Of a DNA stretch of 64,000 nucleotides, positions 27,195 to 34,825 are shown in pieces. The notes beneath the pieces were generated by a model that was not told the origin of the DNA, searched no databases, and saw nothing but the letters and a program-made list of their open reading frames with translations. Source of the DNA: Pseudonocardia acidicola. Lineage in GTDB: Bacteria; Actinomycetota; Actinomycetes; Mycobacteriales; Pseudonocardiaceae. The DNA lies in assembly GCF_012911935.1 (NCBI RefSeq), contig NZ_JAAXLA010000018.1:36574-100573 (forward strand), given 5' to 3'. Both the position numbers and the translations under genes were made by a program. Within the stretch, counting starts at the first letter, position 1, and each line of letters opens with the position of its first letter.

Positions 27195-27878
27195 ATGGCC
27201 CAGGTGCTCCTCGTCGAGGACGATCCGGCGATTCGCGGCGCCCTCATCCGCGGCCTGACCGAGCGTGGACACGCCGTCGAATCGGCACCCACCGCCCTCG
27301 CCGGCCTGGAGCATGCGGTCGGTAAACGACCCGACATCGTGGTACTGGACCTCGGGCTGCCCGACCTGGACGGCGCCACGATGCTCACGATGCTGCGTGG
27401 GGCGAGCCGGGTGCCGGTGATCGTGGCGACCGCCCGCGACGACGAGCGGGAGATCGTCGCGGTGCTCGACGCCGGCGCGGACGACTACCTGGTCAAGCCG
27501 TTCAGTGCCGCGCAGCTCGACGCCCGGATCCGGGCGGTGCTCCGCCGCGGTGGCGAGCCTGTGACGGATCCGACGGTCGTGGTCGGCGGACTACGGGTGG
27601 ACCCGCGCTCGCGGCAGGCCAGCCTCGACGGGGTCGATCTCGACCTGACGCCGCGGGAGTTCGCGTTGCTGCACTACCTGGCCGCCCGGGCCGGTGAGGT
27701 GATCAGCAAACGGGAACTGCTCACCGAGGTGTGGCAACTGCCCTACGGGGGTGCCGACAAGACCGTCGACGTGCACCTGTCGTGGCTGCGCCGCAAACTC
27801 GGTGAGACCGCCCAGCAGAGCCGCTACCTGCACTCCGTGCGCGGGGTCGGGGTGCGCATCGCCGCCCCGAAGGACTGA
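27195..27878 (+). CDS. OmpR/PhoB-family response regulator
   Basis: 227 aa. Receiver domain 1-115 with acidic pocket Glu8-Asp9-Asp10, phospho-acceptor Asp52 (VVLDLGLPD) and Lys in YLVKPF. Winged-helix output domain about 130-225 (LTPREFALLHYLAARAGEVISKRELLTEVW ... VDVHLSWLRRKLG). It is followed 6 bases later by its histidine kinase. ATG 27195 was chosen over an upstream frame start because the receiver begins there and the promoter box fits. Confidence 0.93.
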   Translation: MAQVLLVEDDPAIRGALIRGLTERGHAVESAPTALAGLEHAVGKRPDIVVLDLGLPDLDGATMLTMLRGASRVPVIVATARDDEREIVAVLDAGADDYLVKPFSAAQLDARIRAVLRRGGEPVTDPTVVVGGLRVDPRSRQASLDGVDLDLTPREFALLHYLAARAGEVISKRELLTEVWQLPYGGADKTVDVHLSWLRRKLGETAQQSRYLHSVRGVGVRIAAPKD

Positions 27879-27884
27879 GCGGGC

Positions 27885-29183
27885 GTGCGCCGCCGCGTCC
27901 TGGTCCTCGTCGGGGCCACGACCTCCCTCGTGCTGATCGCGTTCCTCGTGCCGCTGGCGCTGCTGCTGCGCACCGTCGCCGCCGACCGGGCGGTGCAGGG
28001 CGCGACCGTCGAAGCGCAGGCGGTGAGCTCGCTGGTCGCCACCGGCGACCGGGCCGCGCTCGCGCTGAGCGTCGCGCAGGTCGACGCCACGTCGGCCTAC
28101 GACGTCACGCTGTTCCTCGCCGACGGCACCCGGCTCGGCGCCGCCGCCGAGCGCTCCCCACTGGTCGAGCTGGGTGCCCGGGGCACCAGCGCGTCGGCCG
28201 TCGTGCCCGGTGGCCGGGAGATCGTGTTCGCGGTCCGGGACCCGTCCGGCACCGGTGGGGTGATCCGCGCGTTCGTCCCCGACGCCGAGCTGACCCGCGG
28301 CGTCACCCGCGCCTGGCTGCTGCTCGCCGCGCTGGGGATCGGCCTGTTGCTGGTCAGCCTCGCCGTCGCCGATCGGATGGCCCGCTCGCTGGTGCGTTCG
28401 ACGATCGACCTGGCCGCGGTCTCCCACCGGCTCGCCCGCGGCGAGCTGGACGCCCGGGCCGATCCGCAGGCGACCGGCGAGCTCGGGGTCGTGGCCGGGG
28501 CGCTCAACACGCTCGCCGCCCGGATCTCGGAACTGCTCCGTGAGGAACGCGAGACGGTGGCCGACCTGGCGCACCGGGTGCGCACCCCGCTGACGGCGCT
28601 ACGCCTGGACGCCGAGTCGCTGTCCGACCCACGCGACGCCGCCCGCATCGGGGCCGGGGTCGACGGCGTGCAGCGGGCGGTCACGAGCGCGATCGACCAG
28701 GCCCGCCGCCGCGGCGCCGAACCGGGTGGCGAACGAGTGGTCAGCGACGCCGCCGCGACGGTGTCCGACCGCATCGCGTTCTGGTCTGTGCTGGCCGAGG
28801 ACACCGAGCGGGAGACCGCCGTCGACATCGCACCCGGTCCGTTGCCCGTCGCGCTGGGCCGCGCCGACCTCGAGGCGTGCGTGGACGCCCTGCTCGGCAA
28901 CGTCTTCGCCCACACCCCGGACGGCACCGCGTTCGCCGTGCGGCTGACGCCGCGGGAGGGCGGCGGGGCGACCCTCACCGTGGCCGACGCCGGGCCGGGC
29001 CTCCCGGCGGGCGCGACGGCCGCGCTGCGCCGTGGCGTCAGCGGGGCCGGGTCCACCGGGCTCGGCCTCGACATCGCGCGGCGCAGCGCCGAGCAGGCCG
29101 GCGGGACGCTGCGGCTGGAGCCGGCGGAGCGCGCCGGGTTGCGGGTCGTCGTCGAGCTCGGCCCACCGGGCACAGCCCCTTAG
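27885..29183 (+). CDS. Sensor histidine kinase with HAMP domain
   Basis: 432 aa. Membrane segment 1 about residues 5-28, periplasmic sensor part of about 110 residues, membrane segment 2 about 143-163, HAMP linker, then HisKA with phospho-acceptor His230 (ADLAHRVRTPLTALRLDAE) and an HATPase_c domain (LLGNVFAHTPDGT N-box, ADAGPGLP, GSTGLGLDIARR). The F box is weak, as in many small actinobacterial kinases. Partner of the preceding regulator. The stimulus is unknown. Start is GTG. Confidence 0.9.
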   Translation: MRRRVLVLVGATTSLVLIAFLVPLALLLRTVAADRAVQGATVEAQAVSSLVATGDRAALALSVAQVDATSAYDVTLFLADGTRLGAAAERSPLVELGARGTSASAVVPGGREIVFAVRDPSGTGGVIRAFVPDAELTRGVTRAWLLLAALGIGLLLVSLAVADRMARSLVRSTIDLAAVSHRLARGELDARADPQATGELGVVAGALNTLAARISELLREERETVADLAHRVRTPLTALRLDAESLSDPRDAARIGAGVDGVQRAVTSAIDQARRRGAEPGGERVVSDAAATVSDRIAFWSVLAEDTERETAVDIAPGPLPVALGRADLEACVDALLGNVFAHTPDGTAFAVRLTPREGGGATLTVADAGPGLPAGATAALRRGVSGAGSTGLGLDIARRSAEQAGGTLRLEPAERAGLRVVVELGPPGTAP

Positions 29184-29195
29184 CCGCGCCTTAGG
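29179..29195 (+). promoter_or_regulatory. Candidate response-regulator direct repeat before the PepSY gene
   Basis: CTTAGCCGCGCCTTAGG, two CTTAG words 11 bases apart, overlapping the kinase stop codon and 75 bases before the PepSY start. Matches the arrangement at 27106-27122. Confidence 0.35.
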
Positions 29196-29269
29196 AAGCA
29201 CGCAGCGCGGCCATAGACCTCCGAACGGCACCTTGTCCTCGTTCCCGACATCGAGCGAAGGACACCCCA

Positions 29270-29854
29270 ATGGCCACCCGACGAGTGATCACCGCCGCCG
29301 CCGCAGGCATTCTCACGCTGATGGTCTTCGGCGGCACCGCCGTCGCCGTCGCCGGCTCCGGCGACACCTCATCGACCCCCCTGCCCGCCTTCGACACCTC
29401 CCAGGTCACCGTGACCCGGACGCCGAGCAGCACCACCACTCGGGCCGCCACGCCGGCCCCGGCCGTGGACCGGGTGCAGGCCGAACGGATCGCGCTGGAT
29501 CGCGTCGGCGGCGGCACCGTCACCCGGGTCGAGCAGGAGATCGAGCACGGCCGGCTCGAGTGGAAGGTCCGGGTCACCAGCGGCGGCGTCGAGCGCGACG
29601 TGCGCGTCGACGCCGGCACCGGGGCCGTCACCCGGGCCGACACCGGCGACCGGTCGCGCGGCAGTACCGGCACCCGTGACGACCGGGGCCGCGGCGCCGA
29701 CGACCGGGCCGGCTTCGACGACCGGGCCGGCTTCGACGACCGTGGGCGCGGCAGCGACGACCCGCCCGGCGACGACCACGGGCGCGGCTCGGACGACCGG
29801 GCCGGCAGCGACGACCACGGCGGCGACAACCGCGGGCGCGGCAGCGACGACTGA
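29270..29854 (+). CDS. Exported PepSY-domain protein with Asp/Arg/Gly-rich repeat tail
   Basis: 194 aa. Signal peptide about 1-29 (AAAAGILTLMVFGGTAVAVAG). One PepSY domain about residues 65-122 (AERIALDRVGGGTVTRVEQEIEHGRLEWKVRV ... DVRVDAGTGAVTR). The last 65 residues are low-complexity repeats of DDRGRG, DDRAGFDDRAG and DDHGRG type, probably unfolded and able to bind cations. GAAGGA stands before ATG 29270. Directly after the two-component genes, as is often seen for PepSY proteins, and so probably its target. Confidence 0.82.
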   Translation: MATRRVITAAAAGILTLMVFGGTAVAVAGSGDTSSTPLPAFDTSQVTVTRTPSSTTTRAATPAPAVDRVQAERIALDRVGGGTVTRVEQEIEHGRLEWKVRVTSGGVERDVRVDAGTGAVTRADTGDRSRGSTGTRDDRGRGADDRAGFDDRAGFDDRGRGSDDPPGDDHGRGSDDRAGSDDHGGDNRGRGSDD

Positions 29855-29864
29855 CCCCGCACAT

Positions 29865-29903
29865 GCCGAGGGCCGGCGACCCGGTGGGTCGCCGGCCCTC
29901 GGC
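29865..29903. terminator. Perfect 18-bp hairpin between convergent genes
   Basis: Arms 29865-29882 and 29886-29903 pair without mismatch around a 3-base loop (GCCGAGGGCCGGCGACCC and its complement). It lies 11 bases after the PepSY stop and 14 bases after the coxG stop, so it can end transcription from both sides. Confidence 0.8.
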
Positions 29904-29916
29904 GTGCGTCAACCGC

Positions 29917-30597
29917 TCAGTTGGACTTGCTGCGCCGGATCAGGAAGATGATCAGCAGCACCAGCGCGCCACCGATGACCGGGGCGAGGCGCTTGAGCAC
30001 CGGGGCACCGGCGGACTCGAGCAGGTCGATCGCCTCGACCTCGCTGCGCAGCGGCCCGGACGGCGCGGCGGCCACCGGCTTCGCGGCGGTGGTGGCGCCG
30101 TTCGTGCGGCCTGCGGCCTCGGCCGGGGCGGCCGCCTCCTCGACCTTGGCCGTGGGGGCGAGCTTGTCGGCGAGGCACGACGCGAACTGACCGATGATCT
30201 TGTCACTGACGTCGGAGATCACGCCGCGGCCGAACTGGGCCGGCCGGCCGGTGATGGTCATGTCGGTGACCATGGTGACCTCGGTCTTGTCCGGACCGTC
30301 GGCCTTCATCGTGCCGGTGACCTTGGCGTTGGCGGTGCCGTTGCCCCGCGCGTCACGTCCGGAGGCGTCGATGATCACCTTGTGGGCGGCGTCGTCGCGC
30401 TCGACGTAGGTGCCCTTGCCCTTGTAGGTCAGCGAGATCGGGCCGAGCTTGACCTTGACGGTGCCCGTGAAGGAGTCGTTCTCGTAGGACTCCAGGGTGG
30501 CGCCGGGGAAGCAGGGCGCGACCGTCTCCGGGTTGTTGAGCGCCGCCCACGCCTCCTCGATGGGAGCCGCGATCGTGAACTTGTTCTCCAGCTGCAT
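29917..30597 (-). CDS. coxG: CoxG-like SRPBCC protein with C-terminal membrane anchor
   Basis: 226 aa. Residues 1-145 are the CoxG (DUF/SRPBCC) domain: MQLENKFTIAAPIEEAWAALNNPETVAPCFPGA, YKGKGTYVERDD, GRPAQFGRGVISDVSDKIIGQFASCL. A Pro/Ala linker leads to one membrane segment at 205-222 followed by RRSKSN. In carboxydotrophs CoxG recruits CO dehydrogenase to the inner face of the membrane; here it probably anchors the molybdenum hydroxylase encoded just upstream. GAGGAGG precedes the ATG. A perfect hairpin separates it from coxM. Confidence 0.88.
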   Translation of the reverse strand: MQLENKFTIAAPIEEAWAALNNPETVAPCFPGATLESYENDSFTGTVKVKLGPISLTYKGKGTYVERDDAAHKVIIDASGRDARGNGTANAKVTGTMKADGPDKTEVTMVTDMTITGRPAQFGRGVISDVSDKIIGQFASCLADKLAPTAKVEEAAAPAEAAGRTNGATTAAKPVAAAPSGPLRSEVEAIDLLESAGAPVLKRLAPVIGGALVLLIIFLIRRSKSN

Positions 30598-30657
30598 CTG
30601 TCTTGCCTCCTCGTCGGGGCCGCACCCCGCCGTGGGGCGGAAGTGGGCTGTAAAGCC

Positions 30658-30695
30658 GATGGACGCCTGCCCGGGAGCCCGGGCAGGCGTCCATC
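30658..30695 (-). terminator. Perfect 18-bp hairpin between coxM and coxG
   Basis: Arms 30658-30675 and 30678-30695 pair perfectly with only AG between them. It sits inside a run of genes on the same strand, so it may end most coxSLM transcripts or act on message stability, leaving coxG at a lower level. Confidence 0.7.
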
Positions 30696-30710
30696 GCGTG
30701 GATCCTCGCG

Positions 30711-31562
30711 TCAGCCGGCGGCAGCGAGCACCGCGCGGCCGGTGAGCACCCTGGCCAGGTGCTCACGGTAGTCGGCCGCGGCGTCGGCGTCACTCGGGGC
30801 CGCCGTGCCTTCGGTCGCACGTTCGGCCGCCGCCCGGACGGTGTCGGCGTTGGCCGGCTGCCCGACGAGCGCCTGCTCGACCCCGGTGGCCCGCAGCGGC
30901 GTGGCCCCCATGTTGGTCAGGCCGACGCGCGCCTGCGAGATCGCCCCGCCGTCGACCTTGAGCGCGGCCGCCACGGCGACCATCGACCAGGCCTGTGCGG
31001 TCCGGTTGAACTTCTCGTAGTGCGTCTTCCACCCGGTGTAGCGCGGGAACCGGATCTCGACGAGGACCTCCCCCTCACCGATGGCGGTGGTGAAGTAGTC
31101 CACGAAGAACTCCGAGGCCGGCACCGTGCGGCGGCCCGAGGCGCCGGCGATGACGAACTCGGCGTCCAGCGCCAGGGCCACCGCGCCGAGGTCGCCCGCC
31201 GGGTCGGCGTGCGCGAGCGAGCCGCCCAGGGTGCCGCGGTGGCGCACCTGCGGGTCGGCCACCGTCTCGGTGGCCTGGGCCAGCAGGGCGACGTGCTGCT
31301 TGACGAGGTCGCTGCGCATCACGTCGTGGTGCGGGGTCATGGCGCCGACGACGATCCGGTCGCCGTCCTCGCGGACGCCCCGCAGCTCGGCGATGCCGCC
31401 GAGGTCGATGATCACCGACGGCGCGGCGAGCCGGAGCCGGAGCACCGGCAGCAGGCTCTGGCCGCCGGCGAGGATCTTGGCGTCGTCGCCGCCCTGCTGC
31501 AGCGCCGTGACGGCTTCCTCCACCGAGGAAGGCCGCACGTAGTCGAACTTGGCCGGGATCAC
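30711..31562 (-). CDS. Molybdenum hydroxylase, FAD-binding medium subunit (CoxM-like)
   Basis: 283 aa. Flavin-binding motifs ILAGGQSLLPVLRLRLAAP and VRHRGTLGGSLAHADPAGDLGA mark the CoxM/XDH FAD subunit. It takes electrons from the Fe-S subunit and passes them to an acceptor such as quinone. Start GTG 31562 overlaps the large-subunit stop by 4 bases. The order small-large-medium is that of form II CO dehydrogenase-like enzymes; the true form I order is medium-small-large. Confidence 0.88.
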   Translation of the reverse strand: MIPAKFDYVRPSSVEEAVTALQQGGDDAKILAGGQSLLPVLRLRLAAPSVIIDLGGIAELRGVREDGDRIVVGAMTPHHDVMRSDLVKQHVALLAQATETVADPQVRHRGTLGGSLAHADPAGDLGAVALALDAEFVIAGASGRRTVPASEFFVDYFTTAIGEGEVLVEIRFPRYTGWKTHYEKFNRTAQAWSMVAVAAALKVDGGAISQARVGLTNMGATPLRATGVEQALVGQPANADTVRAAAERATEGTAAPSDADAAADYREHLARVLTGRAVLAAAG

Positions 31563-34039
31563 TGGACCTCTCCCTGCGGGTTGTTCGGGTCGATGGAGCC
31601 CAGCCCGGCACCCGGCGAGTGGGTGTCGATCGGGGTCTCCTGGGTGGAGCGGCCCTTGGCCGCCTGGATGGCCCGCCAGACGCGCTGCGAGGTGCAGGGC
31701 ATCTCGACCTCGTCGACGCCGAGGTGGCGCAGCGCGTCGATGACGCCGTTGACGATCGCCGGGGTGGAGGCGATCGTGCCGGCCTCGCCGACACCCTTCA
31801 CACCCAGCGGGTTGCTCGTCGACGGGTTGCTGGACACGGCGGTGTCGAAGCTCGGCAGGTCGGCCGCCGACGGCAGCGTGTAGTCGACGAAGGTGCCGTT
31901 GACCAGGGTGCCCTGGTCGTCGTAGTTGGCCTCCTCGAACAGCGCCTGCGCGATGCCCTGAGCCAGGCCGCCGTGCACCTGGCCCTCGACGATCAGCGGG
32001 TTGACCACGGTGCCCACGTCGTCGACGCAGACGTACTTGCGCAGCTTGACCCGGCCGGTCTCGGTGTCCACCTCGATGGCCGCGAGGTGGGTGCCGTGCG
32101 GGAAGGAGAAGTTCTCCGGGTCGTACACGGCGTCGGAGTCCAGCGAGGGCTCCATGTCCTCCGGGTAGTCGTGCGCCATGAACGCGGCGAACGCCAGCTC
32201 CTGGATGGCCTTGCCCTTGTCGGTGCCCTTGACCGAGAAGAAGCCACCTGAGAACTCGATGTCGTCCTCGCTCGCCTCCAGCAGGTGGGCGGCGAGCTTG
32301 CGGGCCTTGGCGATGACCTTGTCGGCGGCCTTGACGATCGCGATGCCGCCGACGGCCAGCGAGCGGGACCCGTAGGTGTCCAGACCCTTCGGCGAGATCT
32401 GGGTGTCGCCGTGCAGGATCTCGACGTCCTCGAACGGCACCCCGAGCTTGTCGGCGACGATCTGGCTGAACGCCGTCTCGTGCCCCTGGCCGTGGCCCGA
32501 CGCCCCGGTGATGACCTCGACCTTGCCGGTCGCCAGCATCCGGATGCTGGCGGCCTCCCAGCCGCCGGCACCGTAGGACAGCGAGCCGAGCACCCGGGAC
32601 GGGGCCAGACCGCACATCTCGGTGAAGGTCGAGATGCCGATGCCGAGCTGGACCGGGTCGTTGTTACGACGCCGCTCCTCCTGCTCGCGCCGCAGGCCGG
32701 CGTAGTCGAACAGCTCGGTGGCCTTGGCCGTCGCGGCCTCGTAGTTGCCGGTGTCGTAGGTGAGCCCGCACACCGTGGTGAACGGGAACTCCTCGTGGGA
32801 GATCCAGTTCTGCTCGCGCAGCTCCAGCGGGTCACGGCCGAGCTCGTCGGCGAGTTCGTCCATGATCCGCTCGATGGCGAACGTGGCCTCCGGCCGGCCG
32901 GCGCCGCGGTAGGCGTCGGTCAGCGTCTTCGTGGTGAAGACGTTGCGGCAGGTGAACCGGTAGGCCGGGAACTTGTAGATCGAGTTGAACATGAACGCGC
33001 CGAGGATCGGCACACCCGGGCCGACCAGACCCAGGTAGGCGCCCATGTCCGCCAGCAGGTGGACGTCCAGCCCGGTGACCGTGCCGTCCTTCTTCGCGGT
33101 GATCGTGATGTCCTGGATCTGGTCGCGCCCGTGGTGCGCGGCCAGCAGCGACTCCGACCGGGTCTCGGTCCACTTGACCGGCTTGTGCAGCTTCTGCGCG
33201 ATGAGCACGCAGAGCATCTCCTCCGGCACGACGCCGATCTTGCCGCCGAAGCCGCCGCCCACATCGGGGGCGATGACCCGCAGCTTGGACTCCGGGATGC
33301 CGGTGGTGACCGTGGTCATCGTGCGCAGGATGTGCGGCACCTGGGTCGCCGACCACATGGTGATCTGCTCACCGGTGGGGTCGACGACGACGGAGCGGGG
33401 CTCCATGAACGCCGGGATCAGGCGCTGCTGGCGGAACCGGCGGCGGACCACGATCTGGTCGGGGTCGGCCTCGGCGGCCGCGACGGCCTCGGTGACGCTG
33501 TTGCCGGTGCCGGCCTCGCCCGAGTCGAAGACCCAGGTGGCGGAGACGTTGGTCCCCAGGTCGGGGTGGACGAGCTGCGCCCCGTCGGCGGCGGCGGCCT
33601 CCATGTCGAGCACCGGGTCGAGCGGGTCGTAGTCGACCTCGACGAGCTCGACCGCGTCCCGCGCCTCGGCGGCGGAGCGGGCCACGATCACGGCGACGCC
33701 CTCACCGGCGAAGTGCACGGTGTTGACGGCGAGCAGCGGGCGCTGGGGCGCCTTCTGGTCCGGGGTGATCGGCCACGCGCAGGGCAGGCCGATCCCCTCG
33801 GCGCCCAGGTCGGCCGCGGTGTAGACGCCGACAACGCCCGGGGCGGACTGCGCCGCGGACTTGTCGACGTTCGTGATGGTCGCGTGTGCCAGCGGCGAGC
33901 GGACCACCGCGATGTGCAGCGTCCCGGCCGGGGTGATGGAGTCGGTGTACCGGCTGCGGCCGGTGATCAGGCGGTGGTCCTCCTTGCGGACCCGCGCGTT
34001 GCCGATCTCGGTCGTGGTGGGTTCGGCGGTCGTGGTCAT
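31559..34039 (-). CDS. Molybdenum hydroxylase large subunit, form II CoxL-like
   Basis: 826 aa, binds the molybdopterin cytosine dinucleotide cofactor. Motifs: ALDH/xanthine oxidase a/b hammerhead at 15-130, DVGGGFGGKIG, active-site loop AYRGAGR at residues 376-382, GASGHGQGHETAFSQIVAD, and the near-terminal GVKGVGEAGT with the catalytic Glu. Genuine form I CO dehydrogenase has AYXCSFR in the loop, with a Cu-binding Cys; that Cys is absent here. The natural substrate is therefore more likely an aldehyde or other carbonyl compound than CO. Co-translated with the small and medium subunits. Confidence 0.9.
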   Translation of the reverse strand: MTTTAEPTTTEIGNARVRKEDHRLITGRSRYTDSITPAGTLHIAVVRSPLAHATITNVDKSAAQSAPGVVGVYTAADLGAEGIGLPCAWPITPDQKAPQRPLLAVNTVHFAGEGVAVIVARSAAEARDAVELVEVDYDPLDPVLDMEAAAADGAQLVHPDLGTNVSATWVFDSGEAGTGNSVTEAVAAAEADPDQIVVRRRFRQQRLIPAFMEPRSVVVDPTGEQITMWSATQVPHILRTMTTVTTGIPESKLRVIAPDVGGGFGGKIGVVPEEMLCVLIAQKLHKPVKWTETRSESLLAAHHGRDQIQDITITAKKDGTVTGLDVHLLADMGAYLGLVGPGVPILGAFMFNSIYKFPAYRFTCRNVFTTKTLTDAYRGAGRPEATFAIERIMDELADELGRDPLELREQNWISHEEFPFTTVCGLTYDTGNYEAATAKATELFDYAGLRREQEERRRNNDPVQLGIGISTFTEMCGLAPSRVLGSLSYGAGGWEAASIRMLATGKVEVITGASGHGQGHETAFSQIVADKLGVPFEDVEILHGDTQISPKGLDTYGSRSLAVGGIAIVKAADKVIAKARKLAAHLLEASEDDIEFSGGFFSVKGTDKGKAIQELAFAAFMAHDYPEDMEPSLDSDAVYDPENFSFPHGTHLAAIEVDTETGRVKLRKYVCVDDVGTVVNPLIVEGQVHGGLAQGIAQALFEEANYDDQGTLVNGTFVDYTLPSAADLPSFDTAVSSNPSTSNPLGVKGVGEAGTIASTPAIVNGVIDALRHLGVDEVEMPCTSQRVWRAIQAAKGRSTQETPIDTHSPGAGLGSIDPNNPQGEVQ

Positions 34040-34531
34040 TTAGTTGCCTCCTCCGGCAACCGAGGCCGACTTCATGTTCTGCGCCGCGCTCTGCACAGCC
34101 CGCACGATGTTCTGGTAGCCCGTGCACCGGCAGAGGTTGCCCTCGATGCCCTCACGGACCTCCTGCTCGTCGGGGTCGGGATTCTCCCCGAGCAGGTCGA
34201 CGGCGGCCATGATCATGCCGGGGGTGCAGTAACCGCACTGCAGGCCGTGGCACTCGTTGAACGCCTTCTGCACCGGGTGCAGCTCGCCGTCGCGGGCGAG
34301 GCCCTCGATGGTGGTGACCTCGCACCCGTCGGCCTGCACGGCCAGCACCGAGCAGGACTTCACGCTCTGACCGTTGAGGTGCACCGTGCATGCACCGCAG
34401 TTGCTGGTGTCACAACCGATCAGGGTCCCGGTCTTCCCCAGGCGTTCTCTCAAGTACTGGACCAACAACGTGCGGGGCTCGACGTCGTCGGCGTACTCCA
34501 CGCCGTCGACGGTGACCCGGACCTGTGCCAT
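34040..34531 (-). CDS. Molybdenum hydroxylase [2Fe-2S] small subunit (CoxS-like)
   Basis: 163 aa. N-terminal plant-type [2Fe-2S] site [14 protein letters not shown] and C-terminal [2Fe-2S] site CGYCTPGM...CRCTGYQNI, the two clusters of xanthine-oxidase-type enzymes. ATG 34531 was chosen (GGAG at 8 bases); a start 3 codons earlier is possible. First gene of coxS-L-M; its stop TAA runs directly into the ATG of the large subunit. A leader of more than 200 bases with two palindromes lies upstream. Confidence 0.9.
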   Translation of the reverse strand: MAQVRVTVDGVEYADDVEPRTLLVQYLRERLGKTGTLIGCDTSNCGACTVHLNGQSVKSCSVLAVQADGCEVTTIEGLARDGELHPVQKAFNECHGLQCGYCTPGMIMAAVDLLGENPDPDEQEVREGIEGNLCRCTGYQNIVRAVQSAAQNMKSASVAGGGN

Positions 34532-34825
34532 GAGTCTCACTCCTCAACCGCGGCTGCAACGTCGGGCCGCGCAGGACTTCCGGGGATCAACCGGGGCGTG
34601 ACGAGGCACGACCCCGGTGCCGCGCACGACGTTGTGGCGGCGAGCACATCACACCGCTGATCATCAAACGGTGCAAGGCCGCCCGGACGGCGGCTTGCGC
34701 CAGTCGGAAGGCGACATTCGGCAAACATCACGGCACAGGATCATCAGATCCGCTTCAGCGGTTCTATCACCCGCCATCAATCCGCATTAGCGGTTTCGAT
34801 GCTGGGGACACATCATCCATTCGGA
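34532..34825 (-). promoter_or_regulatory. Long leader and control region of the coxSLM operon
   Basis: 294 bases with lower G+C than the surroundings near 34700-34810. It carries two palindromes, CCGCTTCAGCGG (34750-34761) and CCGCATTAGCGG (34782-34793), each followed on the minus strand by GGATYTGAT-like sequence. Their centres are 32 bases apart, three turns of the helix. A GC hairpin (about 34675-34700) follows. No gene seen. Confidence 0.5.
34750..34793. repeat. Tandem palindrome, probable operator
   Basis: Two 12-bp palindromes of form CCGC-N4-GCGG, centres 32 bases apart and lying on the same face of DNA. Their flanks match as well (ATC before, GTT-Y after), so the repeat unit is about 20 bases. 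This is what a cooperative dimeric regulator would need. Confidence 0.6.

Noticed and set aside
31559..34039. Genuine (form I) CO dehydrogenase
   Set aside because: The active-site loop is AYRGAGR, not AYXCSFR, and gene order is S-L-M; the Cu-binding Cys is absent. The same applies to the copy at 55017.
22460..34640. ACGTTGTG word repeated before moaA, near 27174 and near 34627
   Set aside because: Three intergenic hits of an 8-base word, with another inside mftC, are not enough to claim a regulon, and the flanks do not match.
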